From: Penaeus vannamei
Lineage: Eukaryota; Arthropoda; Malacostraca; Decapoda; Penaeidae
NCBI RefSeq assembly: GCF_042767895.1
Contig: NC_091590.1
Span: forward strand, 1,182,051-1,246,050
Direction: 5' to 3'
DNA length: 64,000 bases
Shown: positions 1-26,276 of the stretch, piece by piece
How the letters are laid out: each line of letters begins with the position of its first letter
How positions within the stretch are numbered: position 1 is the first letter of the stretch
Made by a program: the position numbers and the translations under genes
Notes under the pieces: model-generated
The model's database searches: none
The model's input: the letters and a program-made list of their open reading frames with translations, nothing else
What the model was told of the DNA's origin: nothing

Positions 1-139
1 AAATTATTCAGTACTATCATATAAAATTTATTTACCGACGACTAACAAGATCAAGACATGTTGGAGCATTAACATAAAGACGCATCAACAGGCGGGGACG
101 ACATCCTATAGATTATAACCTGTTGACTAAAGCTGCTAT

Positions 140-960
140 GGGAACGGGCGGGGAGGGGAGGTGAAGGAAGGAGGGGAGGATGGAGGGACGGGGAGGAGGG
201 GAGAAGGGAGTGGGAGGGAGGGGGGACGGGGAGGAGGGGTGGAGGAGAGAAGGGAGTGGGGGAGGAGGGGAGAAGGGAGTGGGGGAGGAGGAGAGAAGGG
301 AGTGGGGGAGGAGGGGAGAAGGGAGTGGGGGAGGAGGGGAGAAGGGAGTGGGAGGGAGGGGGGACGGGGAGGAGAAAGGAGGGGGTAAGACAGGGAAAGG
401 AGTGAGGGAGGGGGAATGATGGGAAGTGAGGGAGTAAAGGGAGGGACGAGGGACGGAGGTAGGTAGGAAGGGGGGGAGGGACGAGGGAGGGAGGGAGGGA
501 GGGAAGGAGGGACGAGGGACGGAGGGACGGAGGGACGAGGGAGGGAGGGAGGGAGGGACGGAGGGACGGAGGGACGGGGGGACGGAGGGAGGGAGGGAGG
601 GCCGGAGGGCCGAGGGAGGGACGAGGGAGGGACGGAGGGACGGAGGGACGGAGGGCCGAGGGAGGGACGGAGGGACGAGGGACGGAGGGAGGAAAGGAGG
701 GACGAGGGACGGAGGGAGGAAAGGAGGGACGAGGGACGGAGGGAGGAAAGGAGGGACGGAGGGAGGAAAGGAGGGACGAGGGACGTTGGGAGGAAAGGAG
801 GGACGAGGGGAGGGAGGGAGGGACCATTGAAGTGAGTGAGTGAGGGAAGGGGAGGGAGGTTAGCAAGTATGGAAAGGAGTGGGGGGAAGTTTTAGAAGTG
901 GGGCAAGTGTGGAGGGGAGTGGAGGGAAGGGAACGGGGAGTGGGGACCCAGAAAATCAAT
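140..960. repeat. Purine-rich GGGA/GGAC minisatellite
   Basis: A long low-complexity tract of short tandem units such as GGAGGGAC and GGGAGTGGGGGAGGAG covers nearly all of the first kilobase. It lies beyond the stop codon of the peroxidase gene, and on that gene's sense strand it is pyrimidine-rich. Open frames here only reflect the absence of stops in a two-letter sequence. I see no gene. Confidence 0.9.
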
Positions 961-1272
961 AAGACTTTACGAAGGTCGCTACAGACCACACTCGCTCACC
1001 AGCGTGCAGTGATAGTGGGCAATGACCTTTAAAAATGCTAATATTCTATAAAATGTTTTTAGTCACACCAAGGTTTATAACCTTTCAATTTTTTAGTCTT
1101 ATGGAATACCATTATTTGTATAGATCTTTTTCTTTTGTGGGAAACAGACTTCAAAGTAAGCTTTTCTTTTTAATAGTCATATCTATAAAAAATATATATA
1201 TGTATAGAGATAGAATTAACAGTAATATACTCAACGGCTTGATTCAACATCTACATAACCGTGTCGACCCTG

Positions 1273-15845
<14,573 letters not shown>

Positions 15846-16195
15846 CTGCGAGAGAGGAAAACCTTTTCACACTCACGTTCACACTCGGGACACTAATTGG
15901 TACTTCTGCGCAGGCTAGCCAATTTCCCAGCTTTAATGCGAGTTGGGTATTTAAAGAATTGTCTGGGAGGTAAGGAGACCCATATAACTTGGCAGTGTAG
16001 TAAGAAAAAAATACGTTGTTTTGTCTATTTATAGTCTTAATGATATCTTATAATTTAAGAAATAAAATGTGTTTTGCATTATTTTACTCTTATCATGATT
16101 TAGATGGCGAGTAAGAAGAAAATGATATCCAATACCTGTTTAATATATCAAATATTAAACATCAGTTTATACATATAAACTATCAAACCGAAATG
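15846..16195. other. Intron or upstream sequence, no gene seen
   Basis: AT-rich sequence upstream (sense) of the first visible peroxidase exon. No further peroxidase exon was found before the transposons begin. Confidence 0.6.
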
Positions 16196-16300
16196 GTTTT
16201 TGTCTGAAGAGGAACTTGTAAAGAGTTCGAAACGTCACGCTTATTTTCGATTCTCATTGTGGCTAGTTTCATTTCTGTTTTTGTGTACACGTTATTGCGT
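16196..16300 (+). repeat. PLE 3'-tail fragment
   Basis: GAAGAGGAACTTGTAAAGAG followed by TTCGAAACGTCACGC is typical of the sequence after Penelope-like element ORFs. It lies just upstream of a PLE N-terminal fragment, as expected for partial tandem copies of such elements. Confidence 0.6.
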
Positions 16301-16380
16301 TTGTGTTCATCATGGAAGCCACGTTCGTTCCCTTCATACTGTTCATCCTGTTCGCCACTTGACCGGCGGTTGCACGGCCT

Positions 16381-16795
16381 TTTAGACAGTACGAGCAAGC
16401 CCTGATTTACTCCAGGAGGCGGAAAAACCAGGTCAAGTTTCTGCAGGACTGCTTACAGGAGCAGGTAAGTCCCCCTTCTTTCGGCCAGTATTCATACAGT
16501 GCTAGATTAGGCATTCCTTTTTCTGATTGCGAGCATCACCGTTTATAAGATAGCATTCGTTGCGGTAAATTAGATGTCGATGATGCGTTTTTTAAAGTTC
16601 CTAAGTCTCTTAGATTGCTTAGAGAAGTCATTCCTGCTTAGTTTGTTGATCTTCTAGCCATTGCAGCGCGTAGATCTTCCCTCGAAAGCGAACGTCAGAG
16701 ATCCCTCCGCAATAAACTGAATCATCTTTGCTCGCGTGGCGCGTGGTGTAAAATTTCGCTCACTGACTGTCGTAAATTTGTAATTCTCTAATCAC
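16381..16795 (+). pseudogene. Penelope-like element, N-terminal ORF fragment
   Basis: Across frame breaks it reads NQVKFLQDCLQEQ, then RRSSLESERQRSLRNKLN and GAWCKISLTDCRKFVI. This matches the region upstream of the reverse transcriptase in PLEs. The NQxxFLxDCLxEQ block recurs at 17.1, 35.8, 50.3, 52.1 and 56.8 kb. Confidence 0.7.
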
Positions 16796-17049
16796 CTTAT
16801 GAAACTGCTCTTAGGTTTTGGTTTATCGTTTTTCCTCCCGTTTTTCTCCTGTTGAAAGAGGAACCAGGAATAGATGCGATCGGGTGTATAAAACCCGGCT
16901 GAATCGAACAATATCCATACTCTGCTTTTTCTCGAAGATAGACCCTCACCACCGCCATGAATTCCACCATTGTTGCTTGTTTTGACAAGGGTAAGTAATT
17001 TCTGTGTTGTAGTCTTGATGTCTATCTCTGTATTATTCTCTCGGTATGA

Positions 17050-18430
17050 GTGGCAAGTGGAGTGCCCCCCCTCCAGGATTTTTTCACAAGACGCAAGACC
17101 CAGAATGTCAAGAATCAACGTTATTTTTTGATGGACTGCTTAGCTGAGCAAGTGTTGCCGCCTTTATCTCCGGGCCAGTTTAAATCTAGCGAGCATCCCT
17201 TCCCTGACAGTGCTCAGGCATGGTCCTCCAATTACAACAGGAAGATCAAGCTCAACGAGTCAAAGAGAAATTACACAGTATATGCAGCAAGAGCAGATGG
17301 TCGAAAGCTGGGCAGTGATCTTAGAAACATGTCTTCCAAACGTTTTACCTACACAGAAAAAGAAGCCCTCTCCCTTGGACTCAAATTTAGCACCGGGCAG
17401 AACAGTAAGGACTTAATCGACGACGTGGTCTGGAACCACCGCTGGATCGATAGTGACATCGACAAAGGATTTATCCAATGGATTACTGCTTGCTGTGTCG
17501 CCGATGTGTCGTCGCGCCCCCCAGCGATCCCTCGCAGATACATCACTACGTTGAAGGGCCTCCGCGACGACGAGACTATCGTCATTCAGGCTGATAAAGG
17601 TGAGGGTATGGTGGTTATGGATAAGACTGATTATATACATAAAATGAACAATTTACTTTCCGATGCTTCTGTTTACAGGAGTGACGAAAAGCAAGGGGAA
17701 TGTAAGGCTGCCAGATTTAAGAAGGTAAGAGATACTCCTGTGGTAGGATTCTCACCTGAAGAATTCCGGGGACGTCTTCAAAGTTCCGTGCACAAAATAA
17801 AAAGCTGGCTAGTTTTGATGTTAAATCCCTTTTCACGAATGTACCCACAGATGGAGCAATCTGGGCAGTCAAGAGGGTCACACCATCTCCATGGTTGATG
17901 ACAGACTTCCGCTGCCAAAGCATCACTTCATAAGCCTCATGAAGTTATGTAGACTTTTGCTTCTTCGAGTTCACAGGAGAATACCAGAAAATCAGCGCTC
18001 TTGCCATGGGCTCCCCTCAGAGTGAAGTCCTAGCCTGCCTCTTCATGGAGATGCTGGAGAGGGACCACAACAGGGACATAATCGGCACACATTCAACTTG
18101 GCTTCAATACGTAGATGATGTCCTCGTTATCGTCCCCAGAAGGACGTGTCTGCACCATACGTCGACGCAGCTGAACTCTGTCCACGATAAAATCCAGTTC
18201 ACCATGGAGGAAGAGGACGATTAGAAGTTACCTTTCCTGGAGACACTGATCCACCAGGGTGACGATGGCCTACGTTTCTCTGTATGCAGGAAGTCGACAA
18301 ATAAAGACGATTATATCCACTATTACTCTGCCCACAGCAGTAAAACAAAATCTGAGGTTGTAATTGGCTTCTTCCTCCGGGCATTGAGGATCTGCAGCCC
18401 TGAATTCGTTGAGATTCATTTTACCTAAGT
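17050..18430 (+). pseudogene. Penelope-like element reverse transcriptase, decayed
   Basis: A PLE reverse transcriptase copies element RNA at broken target DNA. The first 849 bp are open and carry DETIVIQADKGEGMVVMDK (PLE RT1). Later frames carry ASFDVKSLFTNVP (RT motif A, about 17811), ALAMGSPQSEVLACLFME (motif B, about 18000), LQYVDDVLVIVP (motif C, catalytic DD, about 18110) and LPFLETLIHQ. Motifs occupy different frames and a TAG interrupts at 18222, so it is not intact. The GIY-YIG part follows at 18640. Confidence 0.88.
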
Positions 18431-18559
18431 AGTTCATTCTTCTATGAAACAAATATCCCAGAGGCTTCCTGCTAAACCTTTGAAAGTAAGCAGAGAACAC
18501 AAGATCAGACCCTACGGCACCATCTAATTTTCTAGTATTACCAGCATGTAACGTTTCCC

Positions 18560-18990
18560 GGGTAATTAGCAAATATTTTGGTAAAACTGAAAATCACCAG
18601 CACATCTGGTGAAAAAATAAATGACAATAGAGACAGGAAACAGCCGAAAAACAATCCCAACAGTGCAGTATACTGCATACCCTGCACCAGTTGCAATAAA
18701 GCATACTTTGATGAAACGGAGTGTGGCTCAACACCAGGATCAACAAACACTGAGCCGACGTCCGTCACCACAAGACTTACAACGCCATGGTGGTTCATGA
18801 AGATGAAGCTGGACATCTACCGAACTGGTAGTTGAAGTTATCCATGAAGGATTGAACAAACAAAAGTGGTCATGGAAACTGCATACATCGCGACAGAGAA
18901 TAATATAGACACCGCAGTGGGCAGATTTGTGCTATACACCACTCATCTCACGATGAGTGGTGGGTGGATTGCCCCCTCTCCAGGATTTTT
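18560..18990 (+). pseudogene. PLE GIY-YIG endonuclease fragment
   Basis: NPNSAVYCIPCTSCNKAYF corresponds to the Cys-containing start of the PLE GIY-YIG endonuclease, followed by a degraded RINEHRADV block and HLPNW-like residues. Several frame breaks. It completes the element started at 17050. Confidence 0.8.
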
Positions 18991-19650
18991 TTCCCCACAA
19001 GATGCAGAGTGTCAAGAATCGACGTTGTTTCCTGATGGACTGCTTGGCTGAGTAAACGTTGCCACCTTCAGCTCCGAGTCAGTTCAAATCCGGCAAACCC
19101 TGCTGGAGCTTGGGTCTTCCTTCTGGAGGCCATTGGGACCCTGCAACATCGACTCTACGACCTCCGAAACGAGCTCGAGGCCGAACACCTTCCCCATGGG
19201 CTGGTCCTTCAATTACAACAGGGAGATCAAGCTCAACGAGTCAAACGTTAGGAGAAATTACACTATATGCAGAAAGTGCAGAAGGCGGAAAGCTGGGCAT
19301 AGTGATCTTAGAAACATGTCTTCATGAATTTGTTGAGACATCTATGTAATTCATTTATGAAACTAAACCTCAGAAAGAAGGCGAACATACTTATAAAATC
19401 AGACTGCGGAATTTTCTAATTTTCTTGTATTGCCACCATGTAACATTTCCCAGGTGATTAGCAGATACTCTAGCAACAGTGAAAATCACCAGCACATCCG
19501 GTGAAAAGATACATGACATAATACGAGACAGGAAGCAGCCGAAAAACAATCCCAACAGTGCAGTATATCGCATACTCTGCACCAGCTGCGATAAGGCATA
19601 TTTTGGTGAGACGGGACTTAAATTCAACACCAAAAAACTAGTAAAAGGAA
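18955..19650 (+). pseudogene. Second, rearranged PLE fragment
   Basis: 18955-19325 resembles 17050-17335 (CTCTCCAGGATTTTTT, then CAACAGGGAGATCAAGCTCA) but has an extra segment with ELEAEHLPHG-like coding. 19435-19650 is another GIY-YIG fragment (NSAVYRILCTSCDKAYFGE). The whole is internally deleted. The same layout occurs at 37620-38280. Confidence 0.75.
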
Positions 19651-20025
19651 GATAGGAACACTCAAAATATGGCTGTTATTACGGTTTGGCAACTCGGTCT
19701 CGAAACGAACACACAAACACAAGGTTATACGCTCACATATCAGTACACAAAGTATACCAATATAGACAGGAGGCGTATATGAAGGAATTCATTCAGCGGA
19801 ACAGTGATTTTCAGCGTCAGGAAACTTCCAAACAGAAGTAGTCAATGATGAATCTGTAATAACGCTTTGTTTGGAAAGACACTATTGCAAAAAGAAATGA
19901 GCGGCCTCGCTGGTCAACTCAGCCCATATATACTTTTAGTGCTTTGTATTCTGACTTTTTATATTTTCGTGTTTTTATATAGTTTTGTCTTATTTCTTAT
20001 TCTTTTTTATTATGGACTTTTCTTA

Positions 20026-21536
20026 TTTATATTGACTTTCTTATTCTACTTTTTTGTATTCTTACTTTTCTCAGATCATACATCAATATTGAGAGGGAAC
20101 AAAAAAAATATTTACCCCCCCCCAAAAAAAAAAGTATAAAGTACAACCAAACATTTCGTTAGTATAAAGTATAATAAAACATTTCAGTTATTATGCACTT
20201 TACGGACACGTCTCACGTTCAGATCTATGTGAATTCAGAAGAGTTAATCCTCCTATCTTGCTTGTTCGCGATCGCCGGTTTTTCACGGGCCTCTTCGAAA
20301 TTTCTCATGGTGAGCACTTCTTTCCAGCCTGCTCTCGCGTCTTCCTCCTCTGTTTCTTCTTTCTTCGCTCTTCCCTGGCTTTTTTCTTCCTCGTTCTCTT
20401 CTTCCACCCGCGCTGCTTCCTCGGCGAAAAGGTCGTTCTCACCGTCGCTAAAATTATAATAAAATGCCTCGTCATTTGTTGCTGGGGGAGGTTCTCTATC
20501 CTCTCTTTCCATCTCCTCCTTCCTTCATTTTTTCCTATTCCTCTTCGGATGATGATTCCATAATGGCCGTCTCATCATCGTCGTCGTCTTTTTATTTATT
20601 CATGACCTCGATCCCACTGATATTTGGAGAATTCGCACTGGGCAGAGGAGTTGAATCACGTTGTACTCGCTCTCGCTTTTGCCTTGCCATGGATACCCTC
20701 TCTAGTATCATGAGGTTCTCTCTCTCTTCGCCTTTTTCAAGTGTTTCTCAGTTGATAAATTCGGCCCATTTCATCGACGGGGTTTGCAGGACGATTCGCA
20801 ATGATATTAGGGGCCTTCACCCCTAGTAAGGACTCCAGCTTTTCTCCGAGTCGTCCTATTTCGGGGCAGAGGACGTGCAGCCACATATATTGTGTCCCAA
20901 ACCCTGTCCCCGCAGGAGACCCTATTCGGCGCAGTCGGGAGAGGCACCTCCTACGAAGGATAAGCACCTGAAGGGTATCTGAAGCGGTTGCGATCGCTTT
21001 TGCCCTGTCACTTGTATCACCAAAGGATCAATAGCACTCCCACCCAGCCCTGTATTTCAACGGTGGACCAGGCTGGCATTTAGTATACAGTATCACGATA
21101 ACAGTGGCGGAAGGACACTGATCACCCTCCTCATTCAACTGGTGCAAGACCGAGATGCCTCCCAAAGTGACACATTTCAGGGCGAATTAGCGTCCGTCGA
21201 TCACACGACACACCTCTCTTTCTTCCACAGCAGCATAGGTGTAGGAGTCTGATGTCGGACCATTTGAAATAGGAACTGAATTTATCAACAGAAATAAGCA
21301 AGAAAAGAGAATGAAGAACTCTTCAGAATTCACATAGATCCAAAGCTAAGACGTGCATAATCAAAAATCTTTATTGTACTTTAAACTAACGAAATGTTTT
21401 ATTTGTGGGTGTTCTTTTGTTCTAATAAATATGAAGAGAATTTTTTTCCCCTCTCAATACTGATGTGTGATCTGAAAATACAAAAAAAAAAGAAAAAGAA
21501 AAAGTCAATATAAATAAGAAAAGACTTTAAATAAAT

Positions 21537-21546
<10 letters not shown>
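20026..21546 (-). mobile_element. Unclassified element with long terminal inverted repeats
   Basis: The left arm (about 20026-20250) and right arm (about 21316-21546) are imperfect inverted repeats. ATCAATATTGAGAGGGAA pairs with TTCCCCTCTCAATACTGAT, CATTTCGTTAGTATAAAGTA with TACTTTAAACTAACGAAATG, and ATCTATGTGAATTCAGAAGA with TCTTCAGAATTCACATAGAT. The arms enclose a minus-strand acidic coding region. A further copy exists at 38.6-40.1 kb. No transposase was recognised, so it may be non-autonomous or a family I do not know. Confidence 0.7.
20225..20967 (-). pseudogene. Acidic unrecognised protein inside the long-TIR element
   Basis: The last 95 codons (20512-20225) are open and Glu-rich: YNFSDGENDLFAEEAARV, EEENEEEKSQGRAKKEE and TMRNFEEAREKPAIANK, ending SEFT inside the left arm. 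Upstream, in other frames, come EVMNKQKDDDEDETVIIESS-like and LCPEIGRLGEKLESLLGVK stretches. They are also conserved in the 39-kb copy with different lesions, so this was probably one longer protein now broken by frameshifts. I do not recognise the family. Confidence 0.55.
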
Positions 21547-21581
<35 letters not shown>

Positions 21582-21760
21582 GACAGTATCTGGCAATGAG
21601 TAAGAGCGGAGTCGTTGGTTTGATCCGTGACATTAAAGTGCTAAAATTTCGTGTCCAAAGTGATCTGTGATAGTGTTACATAAGAGAAAAATTCGTTAAT
21701 ATATAGAGCATATAATCCAACCAAAATAGAAATGATAATTCATCTGACAACCTCAAAAGT
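21540..21760 (+). repeat. (TA)n plus 170-bp interspersed module
   Basis: A TA run is followed by CGACAGTATCTGGCAATGAG, GTTGGTTTGATCCGTGAC and AAAGTGATCTGTGAT. The same module follows the RTE ORF at 25594 and recurs at 40209 and 44631. TGGCAATGAG and GGTTTGATCC resemble weak tRNA A and B boxes, so a SINE-like origin is possible but unproven. Confidence 0.6.
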
Positions 21761-22638
21761 TTATAAAATGTATTATCGGACCTTACGTACGCGGGCCTTT
21801 TAAACTAACAGGAGTGCCAGAAAGTGCCAACTAGGAATACTAGGACTCATTACAGTGTTAGATTTCATAAGTTCATCGAGAGTTCAATATTCAGAATCAG
21901 TGAAAAGAAAAATAATAATAATAATCTCCTCCCATGAAAAGTATACCAAAATACGAAAGCATTAGGAAATGATAAGCAACACCTGTGCCACAGGTCGCCG
22001 AGTAACAGTGCCAACCGCGCGGGCATTACAGTTTCCACTCAAGTAGATTTGCTAAGGAACAGTCAACGGCCAGTATGTAAGTACAGAACATCACGGAATC
22101 AGGTAGGTTTAAAAATGGTTCCCATAAAGCGTAAAGTATCATCTGCCATTCGATAGAAGAAACGCCAGATAAACCAAGTATTAATGAAGCGTAATTCAAG
22201 AATTGGCACCGCAGATGAGCGCCAGACGCCGACCCCATGACCTGTGGTCAGCCGAGGCCGCACCCCGTTAGGCTTAACAACAGCTAAGGAATGCAACGCA
22301 TTCGCATATGCGTGGGAATGAGCATATGCGTAGTACTGAGAGCATGTGTGGGAATAAATATGTCTGCATCAGGTGCACATACGCACAAGTGAAGTTAACA
22401 AATAAAATAAAATCACACATATATGCACTTCTGATACTTAAGCCCAGCTCACGGGAGTATACCCTGGTGTAGTGAGCGGGCCGTGCATTGCCGCCCTTAA
22501 GTCCACACCAGGTAGGACCAAACCTGCTGTGGGGACTTATCAATGGCATTCCGGTTAAATTACTCCCCCTCCCACCAAGATACACCTAAGCCAGTAGGTG
22601 GGAGGTAAATCGGCTGTCCACCTCCCAATATAAAATCC
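21761..22638 (+). other. Presumed 5' region of the RTE LINE
   Basis: Sequence conserved upstream of the LINE ORF in all full copies: AGTATCATCTGCCATTCGA, CATATGCGTGGGAATGAGCA, then AGCTCACGGGAGTATACCCT and CCACCTCCCAATATAAAATC just before the first ATG. Its conservation and constant position suggest a LINE 5' UTR. Its promoter was not identified. Confidence 0.6.
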
Positions 22639-25573
22639 ATGAACATGCAAACAAAGAAAAGGCCCTCATTCCCTGGAGGCGAAGGAGCCCCTGGTTACGG
22701 CGGCGATCAGGATCGCTCCGGAGCAGGGGGTGCTAAAAATATCCGGGTACAGACAAGCCGCCCCACGTTGATGAACCTCTGCACATACAATATAAGGACC
22801 ATGAGAATTGAATCCGACTTACTAGCTTTACTGGAGGAACTCTCTTCCATTAAATGGAATGTAGTAGGAGTCTGCGAAGTTAGAAGACTAGGCGAAGAGC
22901 AGAAGTTAATAAATGATGGACACGTGCTATATTGGAGAGGAAAACCTCAGGGTAGCAAACAGGAATTAGGGATTGGGTTCTTAATACACAAACGTTTAGA
23001 AAAGAACATTGTAGAATTCTATAGTGTCAGCGAAAGAGTGGCTTCTGTAACAATAAAACTAAACACTAGGTACAACTTAAAAATTATTCGTCTATGCTCC
23101 AACCTGCAGCCACAGTGATGAAGAAATAGAGAGCTTCTATGAAGATGTTCACTTAGCCAGCGAGAGAACAAAATCCCATTTCACAATAATTATGGGGGAT
23201 TTTAATGCCAAAATAGGTAAAAAGACAGAGGGCGAAACCGCAGTAGGGAACCATGGAATAGACACTAGGAACGAGAGGGGACAAATGCTAGTCGAATTTG
23301 CGGAGGCTCGATCACTCAGTATCATGAATACATTCTTCGAAAAAAGACTAGAACGGAAGTGGACATGGAAGTCGCCTTCTGACGTCTAAAACGAAATTGA
23401 CTTCATAATTTCAAATAGGCGCGATATAATAAAAAATGTAGAGGTTATAAATAAAGTAAATGTAGGCAGCGACCATAGAATGGTGAGAGGCGAAATTAAA
23501 ATACATCTCAGAAGGGAAAGGAACAAACTAATGAGTAAACCACAGCCAAACTTGGCTAACTTGAGGATCAGAGCAACAGAATTTAGCCTAAACATCCAAA
23601 ACAGATATTCACTCCTCCGCGACGAAGATCTCAACATCGACCAAATCAATAAACAGTTCAATGACATAATAAAAGAAGCTGCACTCGAAGTAGGCGGAAA
23701 GAACGACAATCGAAGCTCCAGCAAGCTCTCGGTAGAAACTAAACAGCTTATGCAAAAACGTAGAGACATGAAAGTATCGTCAAATAGGGACAAGATAGAA
23801 TTGGTTGAACTAACAAAGACCATAAATTAAAAGAAGAGGGAAGATGTACGGAAATTCAATACTCAAATAATAAATGAAGCAGTGATTTCAGGTACCAGCA
23901 TGAAAGCAGCTAAAAGAAGACTAGGAATAGGGAGAAATCAAATGTATGCAATTAAGAAACCAGACGGAGAAGTAACACATAAGAATGAAATCATCAAAGT
24001 AGTGGAAGACTTTTACAGGGATCTATACAACTCAAACGAACAGCCACAAATAGAAGCAAACGCGGTAACTAGCGACGTACCTAATATCACAAAAGAAGAA
24101 ATAAAAAGAGCACTTAAAGGCATGAAGAGAGGGAAAACACCAGGCGAAGACGGAATTAGTATAGACCTCATATTAGATGCAGGAGACATCGCAACAGTGA
24201 AACTAGCCAATCTTTTTAACAAATGTCTTCTCAGCGGAAAAACTCCGAAAGCCTGGAAAAATGCAACAATTATCTTGTTACACAAAAAAGGCGATAAAAA
24301 AAATTTAAAAAATTACCGACCCATAAGCCTCCTTTTGGTTACTTACAAACTGTTCACGAAAGTCATTACAGCTCGCATCTCTGACAGTCTGGATTCCAGC
24401 CAGCCTAGAGAACAGGCAGGCTTCCGCAGCGGATTCTCAACAGATCACATCCACACGCTCACCCAAATAAGAGAAAAAGTAAACGAATATAGGAAACCCC
24501 TGTGTATGGCATTCATCGATTATGAAAAGGCATTTGACTCTGTACAAATACCAGCAGTATTAGGTGCTATTCAACAACAGGGAGTTGAGGAGGTATATTG
24601 TAATATATTGGAAGATATATACAAAGATGGGACAGCAACCATCAAACTCCACACAGAAACCGATAAAATACCAATTAAAAAAGGCGTTAGACAGGGCGAC
24701 ACCATCTCACCAAAGCTATTTACAGCCTGCCTCGAGGAAATATTCAAGAGACTAGAATGGGAAGGGAAGGGTATCAAAATAGGAGACGAACACCTAAACA
24801 ACCTAAGATTTGCAGACGACATTGTTCTCCTTAGTGAATCAGCTGATGAACTGCAGCAATTAATAAACGATCTGAATAGAGAAAGCCTAAAAGTCGGACT
24901 TAAGATGAACAAGAAAAAGACTAAGGTTATGTTCAACAGCAGAGTCCCACTCAAACAAATACATGTACAAGGCGAAGCACTAGAGGTAGTAGACAGGTAT
25001 ATATACCTAGGACAACTCGTGCAGACAGGCACATCAAGTGAACAGGAAATAAAGCGACGAATCAGTCTAGGCTGGAGTGCCTTCGGCAGGAACAGTAGCA
25101 CACTAAGAGGTTCCTTGCCATTGTGCTTAAAAAGAAAAGTCTTTAATCAATGCGTCCTCCCAGTTATGACCTATGGGTCAGAAACATGGACTACAACCAG
25201 GTTACTGGAGAGGAAACTAATAAGCGCCCAGAGAGGGATGGAAAGATCGATGATGGGAATTAGCCTGAGAGATCGGAAGAGGGCGACGTGGATCAGAGAA
25301 CAGACGAAGGTAGAAGATATACTCAAGAGCATTAAAAAGAAGAAATGGCAATGGGCAGGGCATGTATGTCGGAGACAAGACGACAGATGGACAAAGAAAG
25401 TAACAGACTGGACTATAAATAACTTAAGGAGGCCAAGAGCCAGACCAATGACACGATGGCGCGACGAAATAGCGAAATTTGGGGGCCAAGACTGGAAACA
25501 AACATCGCAAGACAGGGAAACCTGGAAAAGAATGGGAGAGGCCTACGTCCTGCAGTGGATTGACTCAGGCTGA
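22639..25573 (+). pseudogene. RTE-clade LINE, APE endonuclease and reverse transcriptase
   Basis: Nearly full-length non-LTR retrotransposon ORF. Endonuclease: NLCTYNIRTM, VVGVCEVRRL, MGDFNAKIG, SDHRMVRGE. RT: LHKKGDKKNLKNYRPISLL, MAFIDYEKAFDSV (motif A), GVRQGDTISPKLF (motif B), LRFADDIVLLSES (catalytic Asp pair at 24815-24820). C-terminus WAGHVCRRQDDRW. Lesions are a 2-bp deletion near 23091 (VYAPT intact in the 53.6-kb copy), stops at 23387-23389 and 23828-23830. From 23882 the 563-codon RT frame is intact. The TGA stop merges into a (TGA)n tail typical of RTE ends. Confidence 0.92.
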
Positions 25574-25776
25574 TGATGATGATGATGATGATGATATATA
25601 TCGACAGTATCTGGCAATGAGTAAGAGCAGAGTCGTCGGTTTGATCCGTGACATGAAGTGCTAAAATTTCGTGTCCAAAGTGATCTGTGATTGTGTTACA
25701 TAAGAGAAAAAATCGTGTGTATAGAGCATATAATCCAACCAAAATAGAAATAATAATTCATCTGATAGCCTCACAA
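25571..25776 (+). repeat. LINE 3' (TGA)n tail and 170-bp module
   Basis: TGATGATGATGATGATGATG runs to about 25596, then ATATATCGACAG leads straight into the module that also precedes the LINE at 21585. The LINE is therefore bounded on both sides by the same sequence, up to the gap. Confidence 0.8.
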
Positions 25777-26276
25777 NNNNNNNNNNNNNNNNNNNNNNNN
25801 NNNNNNNNNNNNNNNNNNNNNNNNNNNNNNNNNNNNNNNNNNNNNNNNNNNNNNNNNNNNNNNNNNNNNNNNNNNNNNNNNNNNNNNNNNNNNNNNNNNN
25901 NNNNNNNNNNNNNNNNNNNNNNNNNNNNNNNNNNNNNNNNNNNNNNNNNNNNNNNNNNNNNNNNNNNNNNNNNNNNNNNNNNNNNNNNNNNNNNNNNNNN
26001 NNNNNNNNNNNNNNNNNNNNNNNNNNNNNNNNNNNNNNNNNNNNNNNNNNNNNNNNNNNNNNNNNNNNNNNNNNNNNNNNNNNNNNNNNNNNNNNNNNNN
26101 NNNNNNNNNNNNNNNNNNNNNNNNNNNNNNNNNNNNNNNNNNNNNNNNNNNNNNNNNNNNNNNNNNNNNNNNNNNNNNNNNNNNNNNNNNNNNNNNNNNN
26201 NNNNNNNNNNNNNNNNNNNNNNNNNNNNNNNNNNNNNNNNNNNNNNNNNNNNNNNNNNNNNNNNNNNNNNNNNNNN
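25777..26276. other. Assembly gap (500 N)
   Basis: Exactly 500 N. The flanks correspond to about 21758 and 22126 of the LINE 5' region, so roughly 370 bp of the same repeat would be expected to bridge it. Confidence 0.99.

Noticed and set aside
69..989. 306-codon Pro/Ser-rich minus-strand frame
   Set aside because: Low-complexity purine/pyrimidine minisatellite with no motif or splice structure.
20193..20826. Plus-strand frames over the acidic gene (Ser/Phe-rich)
   Set aside because: Antisense shadows of the Glu-rich minus-strand coding region, which is the conserved reading in all copies.
21585..21640. tRNA gene
   Set aside because: Weak A and B box resemblance only; no cloverleaf could be drawn, and the segment is part of a dispersed repeat.
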